Shown: one piece after another, positions 52,609-62,055 of the stretch
Layout: every line of letters starts with the position of its first letter
Numbering within the stretch: position 1 is the first letter of the stretch
The notes under the pieces: generated by a model
Told to the model about the DNA's origin: nothing
Databases searched by the model: none
Seen by the model: only the letters and a program-made list of their open reading frames with translations
NCBI GenBank assembly: GCA_028276405.1
Contig: JAPYWJ010000003.1
Location: forward strand, 1-64,000
Source of the DNA: Hydrogenobacter sp.
GTDB lineage: Bacteria; Aquificota; Aquificia; Aquificales; Aquificaceae
Direction: 5' to 3'
DNA: 64,000 nt
Made by a program: the position numbers and the translations under genes

Positions 52609-53901
52609 ATGCAAGAAATATCCTTGGGTGGTGTAAAGGACTTTAATTTTGACATTAAGGATCCAAAGTTTTTGGATGAAAACGCTCTATGGGAAGAGGC
52701 AAAAAGGGTATTCTCTAAGTGTAAAGACTGTAGGATGTGTATATCTTACTGTCCCTCTTTTCCTGCTCTTTTTGATGCGGTAGACAGACACGATGATGAT
52801 ATAAACGCTCTTAGCAAAGAAGAGTTGGTAAAACCCTTAGAACTCTGTTTTCATTGTAAGCAGTGCTATTTTAAGTGTCCCTATACACCCCCTCACGAGT
52901 GGAAAATAGATTTTCCGCATTTATCTCTGAGGTACAAGATATGGAAGTTTAAAAATCAAGGTGCAAAACTAACTGACAAGCTTATGCTCAACACGGACCT
53001 AGTAGGCAAACTTTCCATCCCAGCATCTTCTCTTGCAAACACCATCATACAGATGAAACCCGTGAGGCTTCTTATGGAAAACTTTGTAGGTGTTGACAGA
53101 AGAGCAAAACTTCCACCCTTTAATCATGAAAGTTTCACGGAATGGTTTAAGAAAAACAGTAAAAATGTAAAAGGAGAAAAGGGAAAGGTTGCCCTATTTT
53201 ATACATGTCTTATCAACTACAACTACTTAAATAAGGGGAAGGCTTTGGTCAGAGTCTTTGAAAAAAACGACATACTTATGGAACTTCCTAAGCAAGAGTG
53301 CTGTGGCATACCCTTCTTTGATATAGGTGATGTGGATGCTGTTATAAAAAAAGCCAAGACCAACATAAAGTCTCTAAAAGCGTATGTGGATAAGGGTTAC
53401 GACATAGTAGTTCCCATACCTACCTGTGCCCTACAGATAAAGTACGAGTATCCGCTACTCCTTCCTGATGATCCAGATGTAAAGGCGGTAGCGGAAAAAG
53501 TTTATGATGTTCACCAATACCTTTGGAAGCTTCACGAAGAGGGGAAGCTGAATAAGGACTTTAAGGTTTCTATGGGAAACATAGCTTATCACATCCCGTG
53601 TCATCTCAAGTCTTTAAATGTAGGCTACAAAGCTGCGGCGCTTATGAGGCTCATACCCAACACAAAGGTGAGGATTGTGGAGAGATGTTCAGGACACGAC
53701 GGAACTTTTGGCGTAAGAAAAGAGACTTTCGACATGGCATACAAGGTGGGCTCTAAGCTCTTTGAAGAACTAAAAGGTGCTCAAGCAGACCTTTATGTGT
53801 CTGACTGTCCCTTAGCGAGCAATCAGATAGAGCTGGCTACAGGTAGGAGACCACTGCATCCCATAGAGGTTCTTTGGAAAGCTTACGGTGAAGAGGTGTA
53901 G
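52609..53901 (+). CDS. GlpC/HdrD-like iron-sulfur protein (two [4Fe-4S] and two CCG-type motifs)
   Basis: A 430-residue cytoplasmic electron-transfer protein. Two ferredoxin motifs, CKDCRMCISYCP and CFHCKQCYFKCP, lie in the first 105 residues. The second half has CCG-domain cysteines: CLINYNYL with QECCGIPFFDIGD, and IPCHLKSLNVG with ERCSGHDGTFG, as in GlpC and heterodisulfide reductase HdrD/HdrB. The second CCG set is altered (CSGHDG rather than CCGxxG). It may pass electrons between a dehydrogenase and the quinone pool. The dehydrogenase partner is not adjacent: the next gene is leuB. A perfect consensus promoter suggests strong expression. Fumarate reductase or related subunits are possible alternatives. 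Confidence 0.8.
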   Translation: MQEISLGGVKDFNFDIKDPKFLDENALWEEAKRVFSKCKDCRMCISYCPSFPALFDAVDRHDDDINALSKEELVKPLELCFHCKQCYFKCPYTPPHEWKIDFPHLSLRYKIWKFKNQGAKLTDKLMLNTDLVGKLSIPASSLANTIIQMKPVRLLMENFVGVDRRAKLPPFNHESFTEWFKKNSKNVKGEKGKVALFYTCLINYNYLNKGKALVRVFEKNDILMELPKQECCGIPFFDIGDVDAVIKKAKTNIKSLKAYVDKGYDIVVPIPTCALQIKYEYPLLLPDDPDVKAVAEKVYDVHQYLWKLHEEGKLNKDFKVSMGNIAYHIPCHLKSLNVGYKAAALMRLIPNTKVRIVERCSGHDGTFGVRKETFDMAYKVGSKLFEELKGAQADLYVSDCPLASNQIELATGRRPLHPIEVLWKAYGEEV

Positions 53902-53907
53902 TATAAT
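53902..53907 (+). promoter_or_regulatory. -10 box (TATAAT) six bases before leuB
   Basis: TATAAT at 53902-53907 starts right after the stop of the preceding gene (TAG 53899-53901) and ends six bases before the leuB ATG. No ribosome-binding site fits between. A leaderless transcript is predicted, in addition to read-through from the consensus promoter at 52549. The -35 region is not clear. Confidence 0.5.
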
Positions 53908-53913
53908 AAAGAA

Positions 53914-55008
53914 ATGTCTTCCTATAAGATAGCCCTTTTGAAGGGAGATGGTATAGGTCCAGAGATAGTCCAAAGCGCTGTAGAAGTCCTTCAAAAGATA
54001 GAAGAGCTTTTTAGATACAGCTTTACCTTTGAAGAGGGGTTGATCGGAGGCATAGCCATAGACCAAAAAGGCGATCCCCTTCCTCAGGAGACTCTTGAGC
54101 TTTGTCTAAAGGCTGATGCGGTGCTATTGGGAGCGGTGGGCGGTCCCAAGTGGGATGATCTTCCTACCCACAAAAGGCCAGAAAAGGGACTTCTAGGTAT
54201 TAGGAAAGCTCTTGACCTTTATGCAAACCTTAGACCCGCAAAAGTCTATGAACCTCTCATAAGCTCTTCACCATTAAAAGATGATGTGGTAAGAGGTACG
54301 GATTTCATAGTAGTAAGAGAGCTTACTGGAGATGTTTACTATGGGGAGCCAAGGGGCGTATTTGTTGAACAAGGCAAAAGGGTAGGCATAAATACTATGA
54401 GATACACAGAAGATGAGATAAGGAGGGTGGTAAGAAAATCCTTTGAAATAGCAAGGGACAGGAGGAAGAAACTTACAAGTGTAGACAAGTCTAATGTTCT
54501 TGAGGTAAGCGCTCTGTGGAAAGATATAGTGCAAGAGGAAAGTAAAAACTTCCCAGAAGTTCAAGTGGAACATCTCTATGTAGATAACTGTGCCATGCAG
54601 ATAGTAAGGCGTCCAAGCTCTTTTGATGTTATAGTAACCGGCAACATATTTGGAGATATACTTTCTGACGAGTCTGCTGTAATTACAGGAAGCCTTGGCA
54701 TGTTACCTTCAGCCAGTATTGGAGATACACATGCTCTTTATGAACCAGTGCACGGTTCTGCACCAGATATTGCAGGCAAAGGAATAGCCAATCCTATAGC
54801 AACTATACTTTCTGCCAGTATGATGCTAAGATACTCTTTTGGTTTAAAAGAGGCTGCTGACGCTATTGAAAAGGCGGTAGAGATGGCTCTTCAAAAAGGT
54901 TATAGGACTCCAGATATATATACGGAAGGAAGTAAGAAAGTAGGCACGCGGGAAATGACAAGTGCTATAATATCCATGTTGGAGGAGTTATGCAAAAACT
55001 CTTTATAG
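53914..55008 (+). CDS. leuB: 3-isopropylmalate dehydrogenase
   Basis: LeuB oxidatively decarboxylates 3-isopropylmalate in leucine synthesis. The 364-residue protein begins YKIALLKGDGIGPEIVQSAV, has AVLLGAVGGPKWDDLP, the substrate loop GLLGIRKALDLYANLRPAK with the leucine-specific pattern, VRELTGDVYYGEPRG, and NIFGDILSDESAVITGSLGM followed by the NAD-specific GSAPDIAGKGIANP. The end overlaps the next gene by 19 bases. Its neighbour upstream is not related to leucine synthesis. Confidence 0.95.
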   Translation: MSSYKIALLKGDGIGPEIVQSAVEVLQKIEELFRYSFTFEEGLIGGIAIDQKGDPLPQETLELCLKADAVLLGAVGGPKWDDLPTHKRPEKGLLGIRKALDLYANLRPAKVYEPLISSSPLKDDVVRGTDFIVVRELTGDVYYGEPRGVFVEQGKRVGINTMRYTEDEIRRVVRKSFEIARDRRKKLTSVDKSNVLEVSALWKDIVQEESKNFPEVQVEHLYVDNCAMQIVRRPSSFDVIVTGNIFGDILSDESAVITGSLGMLPSASIGDTHALYEPVHGSAPDIAGKGIANPIATILSASMMLRYSFGLKEAADAIEKAVEMALQKGYRTPDIYTEGSKKVGTREMTSAIISMLEELCKNSL

Positions 55009-56504
55009 CATTCTTAGTCATTGTTTCTTTCGCTTTTGCACAGAATCCCGCGGAGGGTATAAAGAGTTTTTTCTCAAAAGAAGGTTATGTGATAAAAGTG
55101 GAGAAAAACAGAGTGTTTATCGATCTTGGAAGGTCTCAAACCAGAGAAGGTGAGGTGTTTTCCGTTTTTGAAGAGGGCAAACAGATCATCCACCCCATCA
55201 CAGGAAAAGTCTTAGGAAAGGAGCAAAGAAAGGTAGGAGAAATAAAAGTAGAGAAAGCAGAAGACAATTTCTCTCAAGCAAAGGTAATCAGCCAAGAGGG
55301 AAACATAAAAGTAGGTGATAAGGTTGTCCTTTTAGCCAAAGATATATGCTACGAAGGTTCAGAGGAAGGCTTTTTCAAGGTAAGTTCTCTAATAGACGGG
55401 GTAAAAAAAGGTAGTGGATGCACATACACTATAAAAGAGTTCAAAGATGGATACGGTATAGAGTTTTTGGGAGCTCCGGTAGCCTTCTATGCTATACCAC
55501 AGGCGGTTAAACAACAGATAGAGAAGGCAAGCTTGCAGGACCTTAAGTTTCTTGCACGGAGCAGACTCATAAAAGCCTTGTCTTCCATACCCATATCTGC
55601 AGATGTAGGTGACCTTATGGGCAATGGCAAAGACTACCTTGCTATCCTTTACTCTGGAAGGCTTGAGGTTTATGAGCTTTTAAAAAATGACATAATCAAG
55701 AGAAGTACCTACTCTCTACCTGCCGGAACTGCAGTTAACCTTATAGTCGCAAAGATAGGTAAGGAAGATAAGGACTATATAATAGTGAACATGATCTCTG
55801 GAGATAGAGCCAGCTCACTCATACTCAAAATGGTAGGAGATAGTATAGTTCCCGTAAAAACAGATATACCTTACATAATGGGCGTACTTGACAAAAACAA
55901 ACCAAGGGAAACCTTTGTAGGACAAAGTTTTGATTTTGATAACAAATTCGGTAAAGTGGTAAAACTCTTCCTTGAAGAAGATAGCCTAAAGGAGGTAGGT
56001 GTTTATCCGGTTCCAAGAGGGTTCAGAGTTGATAGTGCTTTTTACTACAAAAATTACCTTGTATTTACGGATACCTCAGGTAGGGTAAGGGTGTTTGATG
56101 GTTCTAACGAGGTTTTCTCTTCCGACGAGGGCTTTGGGGGTTCTTACTCTTATGTGGAAGTAGCTGTAGGGTCTGCTGGTAAGATAAATTATGTTTTTAA
56201 TCCAAAAGGCACTGTAGGTGATATCTTAGGCTTTAAGGTGGCTTATGTGATTAAAAACAGTGCTGGTATTGTTCAGAGGTTTCTTGACATAGTAAAGTAC
56301 TCACGGGGTGACATCTTCCTTCTTAACGAGGATAGAAAGGATGTAATTAACCTCAAACAGTTAGCGGGTGGGAATTTGGAAGAGGCTATACAGGCAATAA
56401 TGTTTACAAAGGATGGCAGGCTTTTAGTACTTACTGGAAGGACAGGAACTATTCCCATACAGAACAAAGGAGAACTTTACGAGATAGACATAAGAGTTCT
56501 GTAA
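54990..56504 (+). CDS. Exported protein with FlgT-like C-terminal domain and FG-GAP-type repeats
   Basis: The 504-residue protein has a signal peptide (MQKLFIAFLVIVSFAFAQ). The domain at residues 30-115 has GYVIKVEKNRVFIDLGRSQT, EGEVFSVFEEGKQIIHPITG and QAKVISQEGNIKVGDKVVLL, resembling the C-terminal domain of the flagellar protein FlgT and related envelope proteins. The remainder contains beta-propeller-like repeats (ADVGDLMGNGKDYLAILYSG, QSFDFDNKFGKV). The function is unknown. GGAGG precedes the ATG, which lies in leuB. Confidence 0.6.
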   Translation: MQKLFIAFLVIVSFAFAQNPAEGIKSFFSKEGYVIKVEKNRVFIDLGRSQTREGEVFSVFEEGKQIIHPITGKVLGKEQRKVGEIKVEKAEDNFSQAKVISQEGNIKVGDKVVLLAKDICYEGSEEGFFKVSSLIDGVKKGSGCTYTIKEFKDGYGIEFLGAPVAFYAIPQAVKQQIEKASLQDLKFLARSRLIKALSSIPISADVGDLMGNGKDYLAILYSGRLEVYELLKNDIIKRSTYSLPAGTAVNLIVAKIGKEDKDYIIVNMISGDRASSLILKMVGDSIVPVKTDIPYIMGVLDKNKPRETFVGQSFDFDNKFGKVVKLFLEEDSLKEVGVYPVPRGFRVDSAFYYKNYLVFTDTSGRVRVFDGSNEVFSSDEGFGGSYSYVEVAVGSAGKINYVFNPKGTVGDILGFKVAYVIKNSAGIVQRFLDIVKYSRGDIFLLNEDRKDVINLKQLAGGNLEEAIQAIMFTKDGRLLVLTGRTGTIPIQNKGELYEIDIRVL

Positions 56505-56508
56505 TTTT

Positions 56509-57459
56509 TTAGGTCCTTTTCTGCACGAGAACCTTAAACCTATCTCCCATACTCACAAGCATTATTTTGAGACGTGAAAGCCTCTCTATATCTTCTGGAT
56601 TTTTGGATGAACTCAACCTTTCAAGCTCTTCAAGGAAAGAAGGGGAAGATATGAGAAAATCTCTTAGGTTCCCAAAGTATGCTGTCTCAAGCCCTACATC
56701 TTTGCCGTACTCCACTATGGCTGAGAAATTGACCATAGCGGTGATGTCAAAAAGTTGCGTTTCTTTCAGAATATCTTTTACGAGTCTGTGGGACTTGTAA
56801 CCTACTACTGTACCCCCAGCATACCTGTGGATTTCATCAGATGTATAACCGTAGTCTATCAGTATGTGATAGCCCTTAAGAAGGTGTTGGGAGATGATTT
56901 TTAGGAAATCTATACACTCAAGACATACCTCGATCACATGTCCTTTATCCTTGTAATTCATGCGTTCTAAAAAGAGGTTTATCCTCTCATCGCTTATTTC
57001 TCCCCATAATTCTTTGTTATCGCTTACATAAAGTTCTTTACCATCCTTTACTACATGTACAGGCAGACAATCAAAGAACTCGTTGGAAAATATAACTCCT
57101 TCCATAGGCATAAGCTCCCGTGTCCAAAAGACCTTACCTTCAAATTCCTTTAACCTATTTTTTTGAAGGGTCATAAGGTAGAAACTTTCTTCGTATATGT
57201 AATAAGTGAGCTGAGAGTAAACGCTTGGGTATTTTTCTTTGAATATGCTAAGAATGTCATAAGCGAGATGTCCATTGCCACCACCAAGCTCGAAAAGAAC
57301 GGGAAAGCTCAAATTTTTTATAAACTCATAGATGTGATCACAAAGAGCCATGCCAAAGGCTTTATCTAATTGAGGCGCGGTGAAGAAATCCTTCCCTATC
57401 TCTGTGCTTGAATAGTATTCTTTGACACGCTCTTCCATGAACTCTTTAAAGCTTTTCAT
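56509..57459 (-). CDS. SAM-dependent methyltransferase, MidA/NDUFAF7-like
   Basis: The 316-residue protein begins with KSFKEFMEERVKEYYSSTEI and DFFTAPQLDKAFG, and has the SAM loop LFELGGGNGHLAYDIL, VIFSNEFFDCLPVHVV and LIDYGYTSDEIHRYAGGT. These are the blocks of MidA/NDUFAF7, the arginine methyltransferase needed for complex I assembly in mitochondria. In bacteria the substrate is not settled; protein arginine methylation is possible. The gene overlaps HIT upstream by four bases and ends four bases after the convergent FlgT-like gene. Confidence 0.85.
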   Translation of the reverse strand: MKSFKEFMEERVKEYYSSTEIGKDFFTAPQLDKAFGMALCDHIYEFIKNLSFPVLFELGGGNGHLAYDILSIFKEKYPSVYSQLTYYIYEESFYLMTLQKNRLKEFEGKVFWTRELMPMEGVIFSNEFFDCLPVHVVKDGKELYVSDNKELWGEISDERINLFLERMNYKDKGHVIEVCLECIDFLKIISQHLLKGYHILIDYGYTSDEIHRYAGGTVVGYKSHRLVKDILKETQLFDITAMVNFSAIVEYGKDVGLETAYFGNLRDFLISSPSFLEELERLSSSKNPEDIERLSRLKIMLVSMGDRFKVLVQKRT

Positions 57460-57815
57460 CCAGGTGGCCAGCTCATCCGCCTTCCACCTATAAGGTGAAG
57501 GTGTAAGTGAAAGACACTTTGACCCGCATCTTTCCCTACATTAAAAACAAGTCTATAACCCCTGTTTAGGTTTTCATCCGGTGCAAGTCCAAGCCTTTCT
57601 GCTATGATCTTTGCAATGTATAACATGTGTCCTACAATCCTCTCATCTTCTTCTTGCATTTCTTGAATGCCAAGTATGTGCTTCTTGGGAACTATGAGTA
57701 TGTGAACGGGAGATACAGGATTTATGTCGTGAAAAGCATACACGGTATCATCTTCATAAACACCCTTTGAAGGAACTTCCTTAGAAACTATCTTACAGAA
57801 TATGCAGTCCTTCAT
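57456..57815 (-). CDS. HIT-family nucleotide hydrolase/transferase
   Basis: Start ATG 57815 is chosen because the family begins MKDCIFCKIVSKEVPS; an open extension of 12 codons upstream lies in the preceding gene. The 119-residue protein has the zinc-type CxxC at residues 4-7, DINPVSPVHILIVPKKHI, and the histidine triad in SVFHLHLHLIGGR. It belongs to the Hint-like branch, hydrolysing AMP-lysine or other nucleotide conjugates. No Shine-Dalgarno is visible. It lies at the downstream end of the sox operon. Confidence 0.88.
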   Translation of the reverse strand: MKDCIFCKIVSKEVPSKGVYEDDTVYAFHDINPVSPVHILIVPKKHILGIQEMQEEDERIVGHMLYIAKIIAERLGLAPDENLNRGYRLVFNVGKDAGQSVFHLHLHLIGGRRMSWPPG

Positions 57816-57831
57816 AACTATAATGATACAA

Positions 57832-58803
57832 CTAATTTTGTGGTGTTTCAAGCATCTCCCTTTCTATTTCAAAGTAAATGTAATAGGCATTAACAGGGTT
57901 TACATCAAAAAAGGCACCAACCTGTGCATATTCGGGGTTTATTCTGAGCATCTCTTCGTTAGCTTTATCTCTGACTTCTTGTATGTTAAGTCCCTGCTCA
58001 TATAGTTTTTTCACTACACTTCTTATGTCTTGTATGTACTGCCTGGTCCACAAGACCTGTTTTTGTATAGCTTCCTCACCCTTTAAGTATGGTCCGTGTC
58101 CAGGAAGAAGCAGTAGAGGTTTTATCTGCATTATTCTGTCAAGACAGTCTATCCATGTTTTTGAGTTTCCAGAACCCAAAAAGGGTACTCTTCCACCAAA
58201 AACCAGGTCCCCAGCAAAAAGTATTCTTCTTGAAGGTATGTACATAACTATGTCTCCGTTAGTGTGGGCTCTGCACCAGTGATGTATCTCAAAACTCTCG
58301 CCTCCTGTATGTATGGTCAGGGATTCAGAGGTGGTGATATCTGGTCTTATAAGCTCAGTCCCTTCCATGTGTTTACTAAGTAATTGCCTTCTTGCTTTTA
58401 GCATGTTTTGACTCTCCTCGCTGGACAGATACTGATAAGACCAGGGGTGAGCTATAACTATGGCTCCTGCATCTTTAAAAGCTTTGAGTCCATAAAAATG
58501 ATCCGTGTGGTAATGGGATATTACTACATACTTTATAGGCTTTTTTGTGATACTTCTTATGCTTTCTAAAAGCTCCTTGCCGAGCTTATAACTGCTTAGA
58601 GCATCAAAGACAACTACATCATCTTTTGTTATCACAAAATAAGCGTTGGATATAAAACCTCTGTTCTTACTACTTACCTGTTCGTAAGTGCCAAAAACTC
58701 CATAAATACCTCTATCTATGTTTTTTAAAGTTTCTTTTACATGTCTTGGATAATGGGAAAAGGCTAAAGAAAATATCAGAAGAAAAAGGGAAATAAGAAG
58801 CAT
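57832..58803 (-). CDS. Exported metallo-beta-lactamase-fold hydrolase (SoxH-like)
   Basis: The 323-residue protein has a signal peptide (MLLISLFLLIFSLAFS). The MBL core has all metal ligands: ISHYHTDHFYGLKAF (HxHxDH), the second histidine region HHWCRAHTNGDIVMYIP, FAGDLVFGGRVPFLG and LLPGHGPY. It resembles SoxH and the quinoprotein relay hydrolases. SoxH is found in some sox clusters and is dispensable in known cases; its substrate is unknown. Two bases separate it from the DUF302 gene, so it belongs to the sox operon. Confidence 0.85.
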   Translation of the reverse strand: MLLISLFLLIFSLAFSHYPRHVKETLKNIDRGIYGVFGTYEQVSSKNRGFISNAYFVITKDDVVVFDALSSYKLGKELLESIRSITKKPIKYVVISHYHTDHFYGLKAFKDAGAIVIAHPWSYQYLSSEESQNMLKARRQLLSKHMEGTELIRPDITTSESLTIHTGGESFEIHHWCRAHTNGDIVMYIPSRRILFAGDLVFGGRVPFLGSGNSKTWIDCLDRIMQIKPLLLLPGHGPYLKGEEAIQKQVLWTRQYIQDIRSVVKKLYEQGLNIQEVRDKANEEMLRINPEYAQVGAFFDVNPVNAYYIYFEIEREMLETPQN

Positions 58804-58804
58804 A

Positions 58805-59713
58805 TCACTCCCCTTTGACTTCCTTTATGGCGGACTTTATGTCCTTGTCAGCTTTTTCAAATACTTCCACTGCATCCTTGTGAAGATGCTTTTTATACAG
58901 TTTTATCAAAGTTTGTATGTTTATATAACCTATACCAACACTTCCGTCAGGCTTTTCGTAAAGATAGATCCTACAGGGTGCTAAAGTTCCAAAGTGGGGA
59001 AACTCTCTTAGTATCTTCTCACCGTAAGTCAGGTTGCACGCAAGCATAAAAGAGTACTTTGGACTCTCTTTTCTTACATCTTCTACAGCAAGTATGTTCA
59101 TATTAACTCCGTCCAAAGAACTCTTCAGAAGGGTTTTTACATCCTCAAAGCTCATACCTTTTACGCTGTCTGATGTTTCAAAGGAAACACTTTTGAGCTC
59201 TTTCATCATATTTCTCATATAACTCTTGTTAAACTTTGTTTTTTCAGGCTTGGCTATGTTTGAAATAACATTTCTTAATTCCGAGTAGGTCCTGCTTATA
59301 AACTTTTTGTCCTCCTTTGTAATCTCCTTAGAGAAAGCTAAAAGATAGGGCTTTTCGTTTATTGTAGTTATGGATACGCTACCATCTTTGTTCTCGTAGA
59401 TGGCAACGGAGCAAGGTATAAGGTTGCTCATAAAGGGTGATTTCAAAAGCAGGTTCTCTTTTTCCTTCTTATCACAGGCAAGGAGGACTGTGTAGTTGGG
59501 GAAATCTTTTACACCTCTTGCTTTTATAGCTTCTGATATGGTAAGGGTACGCAGAACTTTTAGGTCTTTGCTGTTTAGCTTCTGCTTTAGTTCTTCCAAA
59601 ACATCGTCAAAACTCTTATCTTTTACTGTGTAGGTGTGAAACATAAAGCTAGTTATATCTGTGCCTAAGGAGAAAAAGGGAAGGAGGAAAAGAAGGAAAA
59701 AAAGCATTCTCAT
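58805..59713 (-). CDS. Exported protein with two DUF302 domains
   Basis: The 302-residue protein has a signal peptide (MRMLFFLLFLLPFFSLG) and two DUF302-like repeats. The first has FDDVLEELKQKLNSKDLKVL, VLLACDKKEKENLLLKSPFM and the motif IPCSVAIYENKDGSVSI. The second has FEDVKTLLKSSLDGVNMNIL, FMLACNLTYGEKILREFP and APCRIYLYEKPDGSVGI. DUF302 proteins are often found with sulfur oxidation or thiol genes. Each repeat keeps a LLAC and a PC cysteine, so two disulfides or a redox role are possible. It overlaps soxB by four bases. Confidence 0.8.
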   Translation of the reverse strand: MRMLFFLLFLLPFFSLGTDITSFMFHTYTVKDKSFDDVLEELKQKLNSKDLKVLRTLTISEAIKARGVKDFPNYTVLLACDKKEKENLLLKSPFMSNLIPCSVAIYENKDGSVSITTINEKPYLLAFSKEITKEDKKFISRTYSELRNVISNIAKPEKTKFNKSYMRNMMKELKSVSFETSDSVKGMSFEDVKTLLKSSLDGVNMNILAVEDVRKESPKYSFMLACNLTYGEKILREFPHFGTLAPCRIYLYEKPDGSVGIGYINIQTLIKLYKKHLHKDAVEVFEKADKDIKSAIKEVKGE

Positions 59714-61470
59714 GCCTTTACCCTCCTGATCATAGTTTTTCCAAAGCCTTCCAACGGAGTTGTGTATTTAGCATCGAGCACTTTCACATTGGGTGTTGGG
59801 TCTACATATATGTGCCTTTTCTTTCTTACATAATCTATGATGATGTCATAAACGGGCACAGGTTTGGCATCTGGTAATAGGGTTTCTGGTGGTGGTGTGG
59901 GTCCTCCATAAACTGCCACGAGATACTCTCTTTTTGGATCAAGCTCCTTACCTTTTACCCAAGCTCTTTTGATTCTCTGCCCTTGCCTTGCACCTATTTC
60001 TATTTGGTATTCCACATTGTAAAGCCTTGACATATCACCCCCTTGCTGATAGAAGGGGTCTGGATTAAACACATTGTCTGCCACATCTTCCCAAACAGCT
60101 TTTAGCTGTTCACCAGTTCTTTTCATGACATAAACATTGGGATATGTTATGGCAGTAAAGTCATAGATATGGTCTACTGTTATCTTCTGACCTGGCAGTA
60201 TGGTGGTACCCCATCTATAGCCGGGTGATGTCACTATGTCCACACCATGATAGTAGTCCGCTATGGCCATCCCAGCAAGTCTGTCAAAGGTACTAAAGAA
60301 GGTATCCCTTTTGTATATTAAAACCTCAGCGACGCCTATCTCCTCTCTGAGCTTCTCTTCATAAGGTTTGTACCATCTGTCTATAAGTTCTTTTGCCCCT
60401 CTGTCTGCGGGTATTAGATTGCTTGCTACGGGTATAAGTTTAAACCTGTAGTCCCTTATCTTTCCATTCTTTATGTCAAGGTCCAGTCTTCCCACATACT
60501 TACCGTGAGAACCTGCGATCACTATCATGGTGTTTCCTACAAAATAAGGCTTGGGAGTCACATCGTGAGTATGTCCTGAGATGATGATGTCTATGCCTTT
60601 TACCTTTTTGGCTAAGGCTATATCAAGGGGTAATCCATCGTGAGAGAGTAAAATGACAGCATCTACTTTATGTTTGTTTCTCAGCTCATCCACGAACTTC
60701 TGCATCTGCTCGTCTCTTATACCAAAGCTCCACCCTTCAACAAACTCTCTTGGGTTGGCTATGGGCGTAAAGGGGAAGGAGTTTCCTATGATCCCAAGCT
60801 TTACACCCCCTACTTCTCTTATGGAGTAGGGCTTAAATATGAGGTCCCCAAAATCCGCATCTACCACATTTTGGGATATAAATTCCGCTTTTAGTTCTTT
60901 AACCCTCTGGAGGAACTTCTCCTTTCCAAGGGTGAAGTCCCAGTGGGCTACCATAAGGTCGTATCCTGTATAGTTCATCCAATCTACTAGGGCTTTGCCT
61001 TCTGTGAAAAGTCCTATGGCTGTAGTGACCCATGTGTCTCCGCCATCAAGAACTAACACCTTGTCTTTTCCCCTTTCGTTAACTATGGATTTTATGATCC
61101 AAGTTATGTGCTCGCCCCCTCCCATCTTGCCAAACTTCTTAGCAAGCTCTGGGAAATCTACACAGCTTGCAAAGTAAGCTTCAAGGGTGTCGGGTTTTAT
61201 TCTGTACATCTTCAGAAAATCTTTGCCTGCCACATATCCGGGTAGCCCTTCCAGACCTTTTGGTGCAACGAGGTTCACGGGTTCAGAAAAATAAAGAGGT
61301 TTAAGATGAGCGTGAAGGTCTGTGGTAAAGACCAAGGTCACATTGCCAAGACTTTTAAAGGACATGATATCTTGGGTTTTCATCTTGGCAAGCGCAGACA
61401 CGGGGTCCGCGCTCATGTATGCTCCTGTTATTATGGCAAGCTCCAAAAAGTCCCTTCTTGTAAGTTGCAT
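59710..61470 (-). CDS. soxB: Thiosulfohydrolase SoxB
   Basis: SoxB hydrolyses sulfate from the SoxY-cysteine-S-sulfonate using a dimanganese centre in the periplasm. The 586-residue protein has a Tat signal (LTRRDFLELA), then VTLVFTTDLHAHLKPLYFSE with Asp51 and His53, VLDGGDTWVTTAIGLFTEG, LMVAHWDFTLGKEKFL, ISGHTHDVTPKPY, and the 5'-nucleotidase C-terminal domain. These match SoxB. Its catalytic segments are all present. It lies between soxX (ten bases upstream) and the DUF302 gene. Confidence 0.95.
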   Translation of the reverse strand: MQLTRRDFLELAIITGAYMSADPVSALAKMKTQDIMSFKSLGNVTLVFTTDLHAHLKPLYFSEPVNLVAPKGLEGLPGYVAGKDFLKMYRIKPDTLEAYFASCVDFPELAKKFGKMGGGEHITWIIKSIVNERGKDKVLVLDGGDTWVTTAIGLFTEGKALVDWMNYTGYDLMVAHWDFTLGKEKFLQRVKELKAEFISQNVVDADFGDLIFKPYSIREVGGVKLGIIGNSFPFTPIANPREFVEGWSFGIRDEQMQKFVDELRNKHKVDAVILLSHDGLPLDIALAKKVKGIDIIISGHTHDVTPKPYFVGNTMIVIAGSHGKYVGRLDLDIKNGKIRDYRFKLIPVASNLIPADRGAKELIDRWYKPYEEKLREEIGVAEVLIYKRDTFFSTFDRLAGMAIADYYHGVDIVTSPGYRWGTTILPGQKITVDHIYDFTAITYPNVYVMKRTGEQLKAVWEDVADNVFNPDPFYQQGGDMSRLYNVEYQIEIGARQGQRIKRAWVKGKELDPKREYLVAVYGGPTPPPETLLPDAKPVPVYDIIIDYVRKKRHIYVDPTPNVKVLDAKYTTPLEGFGKTMIRRVKA

Positions 61471-61480
61471 CAGTCTCCTC

Positions 61481-62044
61481 CTACTTGTTTACTGGAGATT
61501 CAGGACTGTGCAGATAAGCGGTTATGTCAGCTATCTCTTCTGGTGTGAGTATGCCGTGCACACCTGCTCTGTACATTATACTACACGGTACATAAGCCCA
61601 CGAGTTGTATATCTTCTCGTAAGTGTATTTTACATCGCTTTGGCGCTTACCGTAGTGTCTGAGGATAGGTCCTATGTTTCCACAGGCAAGTTCTTTGGGG
61701 TCCGCACAGTGGCAAGCATAGCAGTTACCCTTTCTTGGGTTTGCAAAGAGTTGTTCTCCCTTTTTCCAGTCCCCCACCAACTTGCCGTTGGGAGGATACT
61801 TGATAAGCTTTTTCTGTTCTTCAAGAAACTTAGCAACCATGTCGGCGGATACAGTTCCCTGTGGGTTAGAACACATTTTCTGAGCAGGGTCCTGTTTTAT
61901 GTCTTCTTCAAAGGTAGTCTTTTTTTCTTCTTGCTTTGCTTGAGGTGTAGGTTTTGGCAGTTCGGCAGGTTTTGGCTTTTCTTGTTGTGTTGGTGCGCAT
62001 GCAAAGACAACCATACTTCCCAAAAGAACCAAGTAATTTTTCAT
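61481..62044 (-). CDS. soxX: Monoheme cytochrome SoxX
   Basis: SoxX with SoxA forms the cytochrome that joins thiosulfate to the SoxY cysteine. The 187-residue protein has a lipoprotein-like signal (MVVFAC, Cys16) followed by a Pro/Lys-rich linker. The single haem motif is CYACH at residues 108-112, with a likely methionine ligand in CSIMYRAGVHG (Met157). Other cysteines (CADPKELACG) may form a disulfide. It is longer than common SoxX proteins because of the linker, and anchoring could fix the SoxAX complex at the membrane. Confidence 0.9.
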   Translation of the reverse strand: MKNYLVLLGSMVVFACAPTQQEKPKPAELPKPTPQAKQEEKKTTFEEDIKQDPAQKMCSNPQGTVSADMVAKFLEEQKKLIKYPPNGKLVGDWKKGEQLFANPRKGNCYACHCADPKELACGNIGPILRHYGKRQSDVKYTYEKIYNSWAYVPCSIMYRAGVHGILTPEEIADITAYLHSPESPVNK

Positions 62045-62055
62045 CTTTCCCCTCC

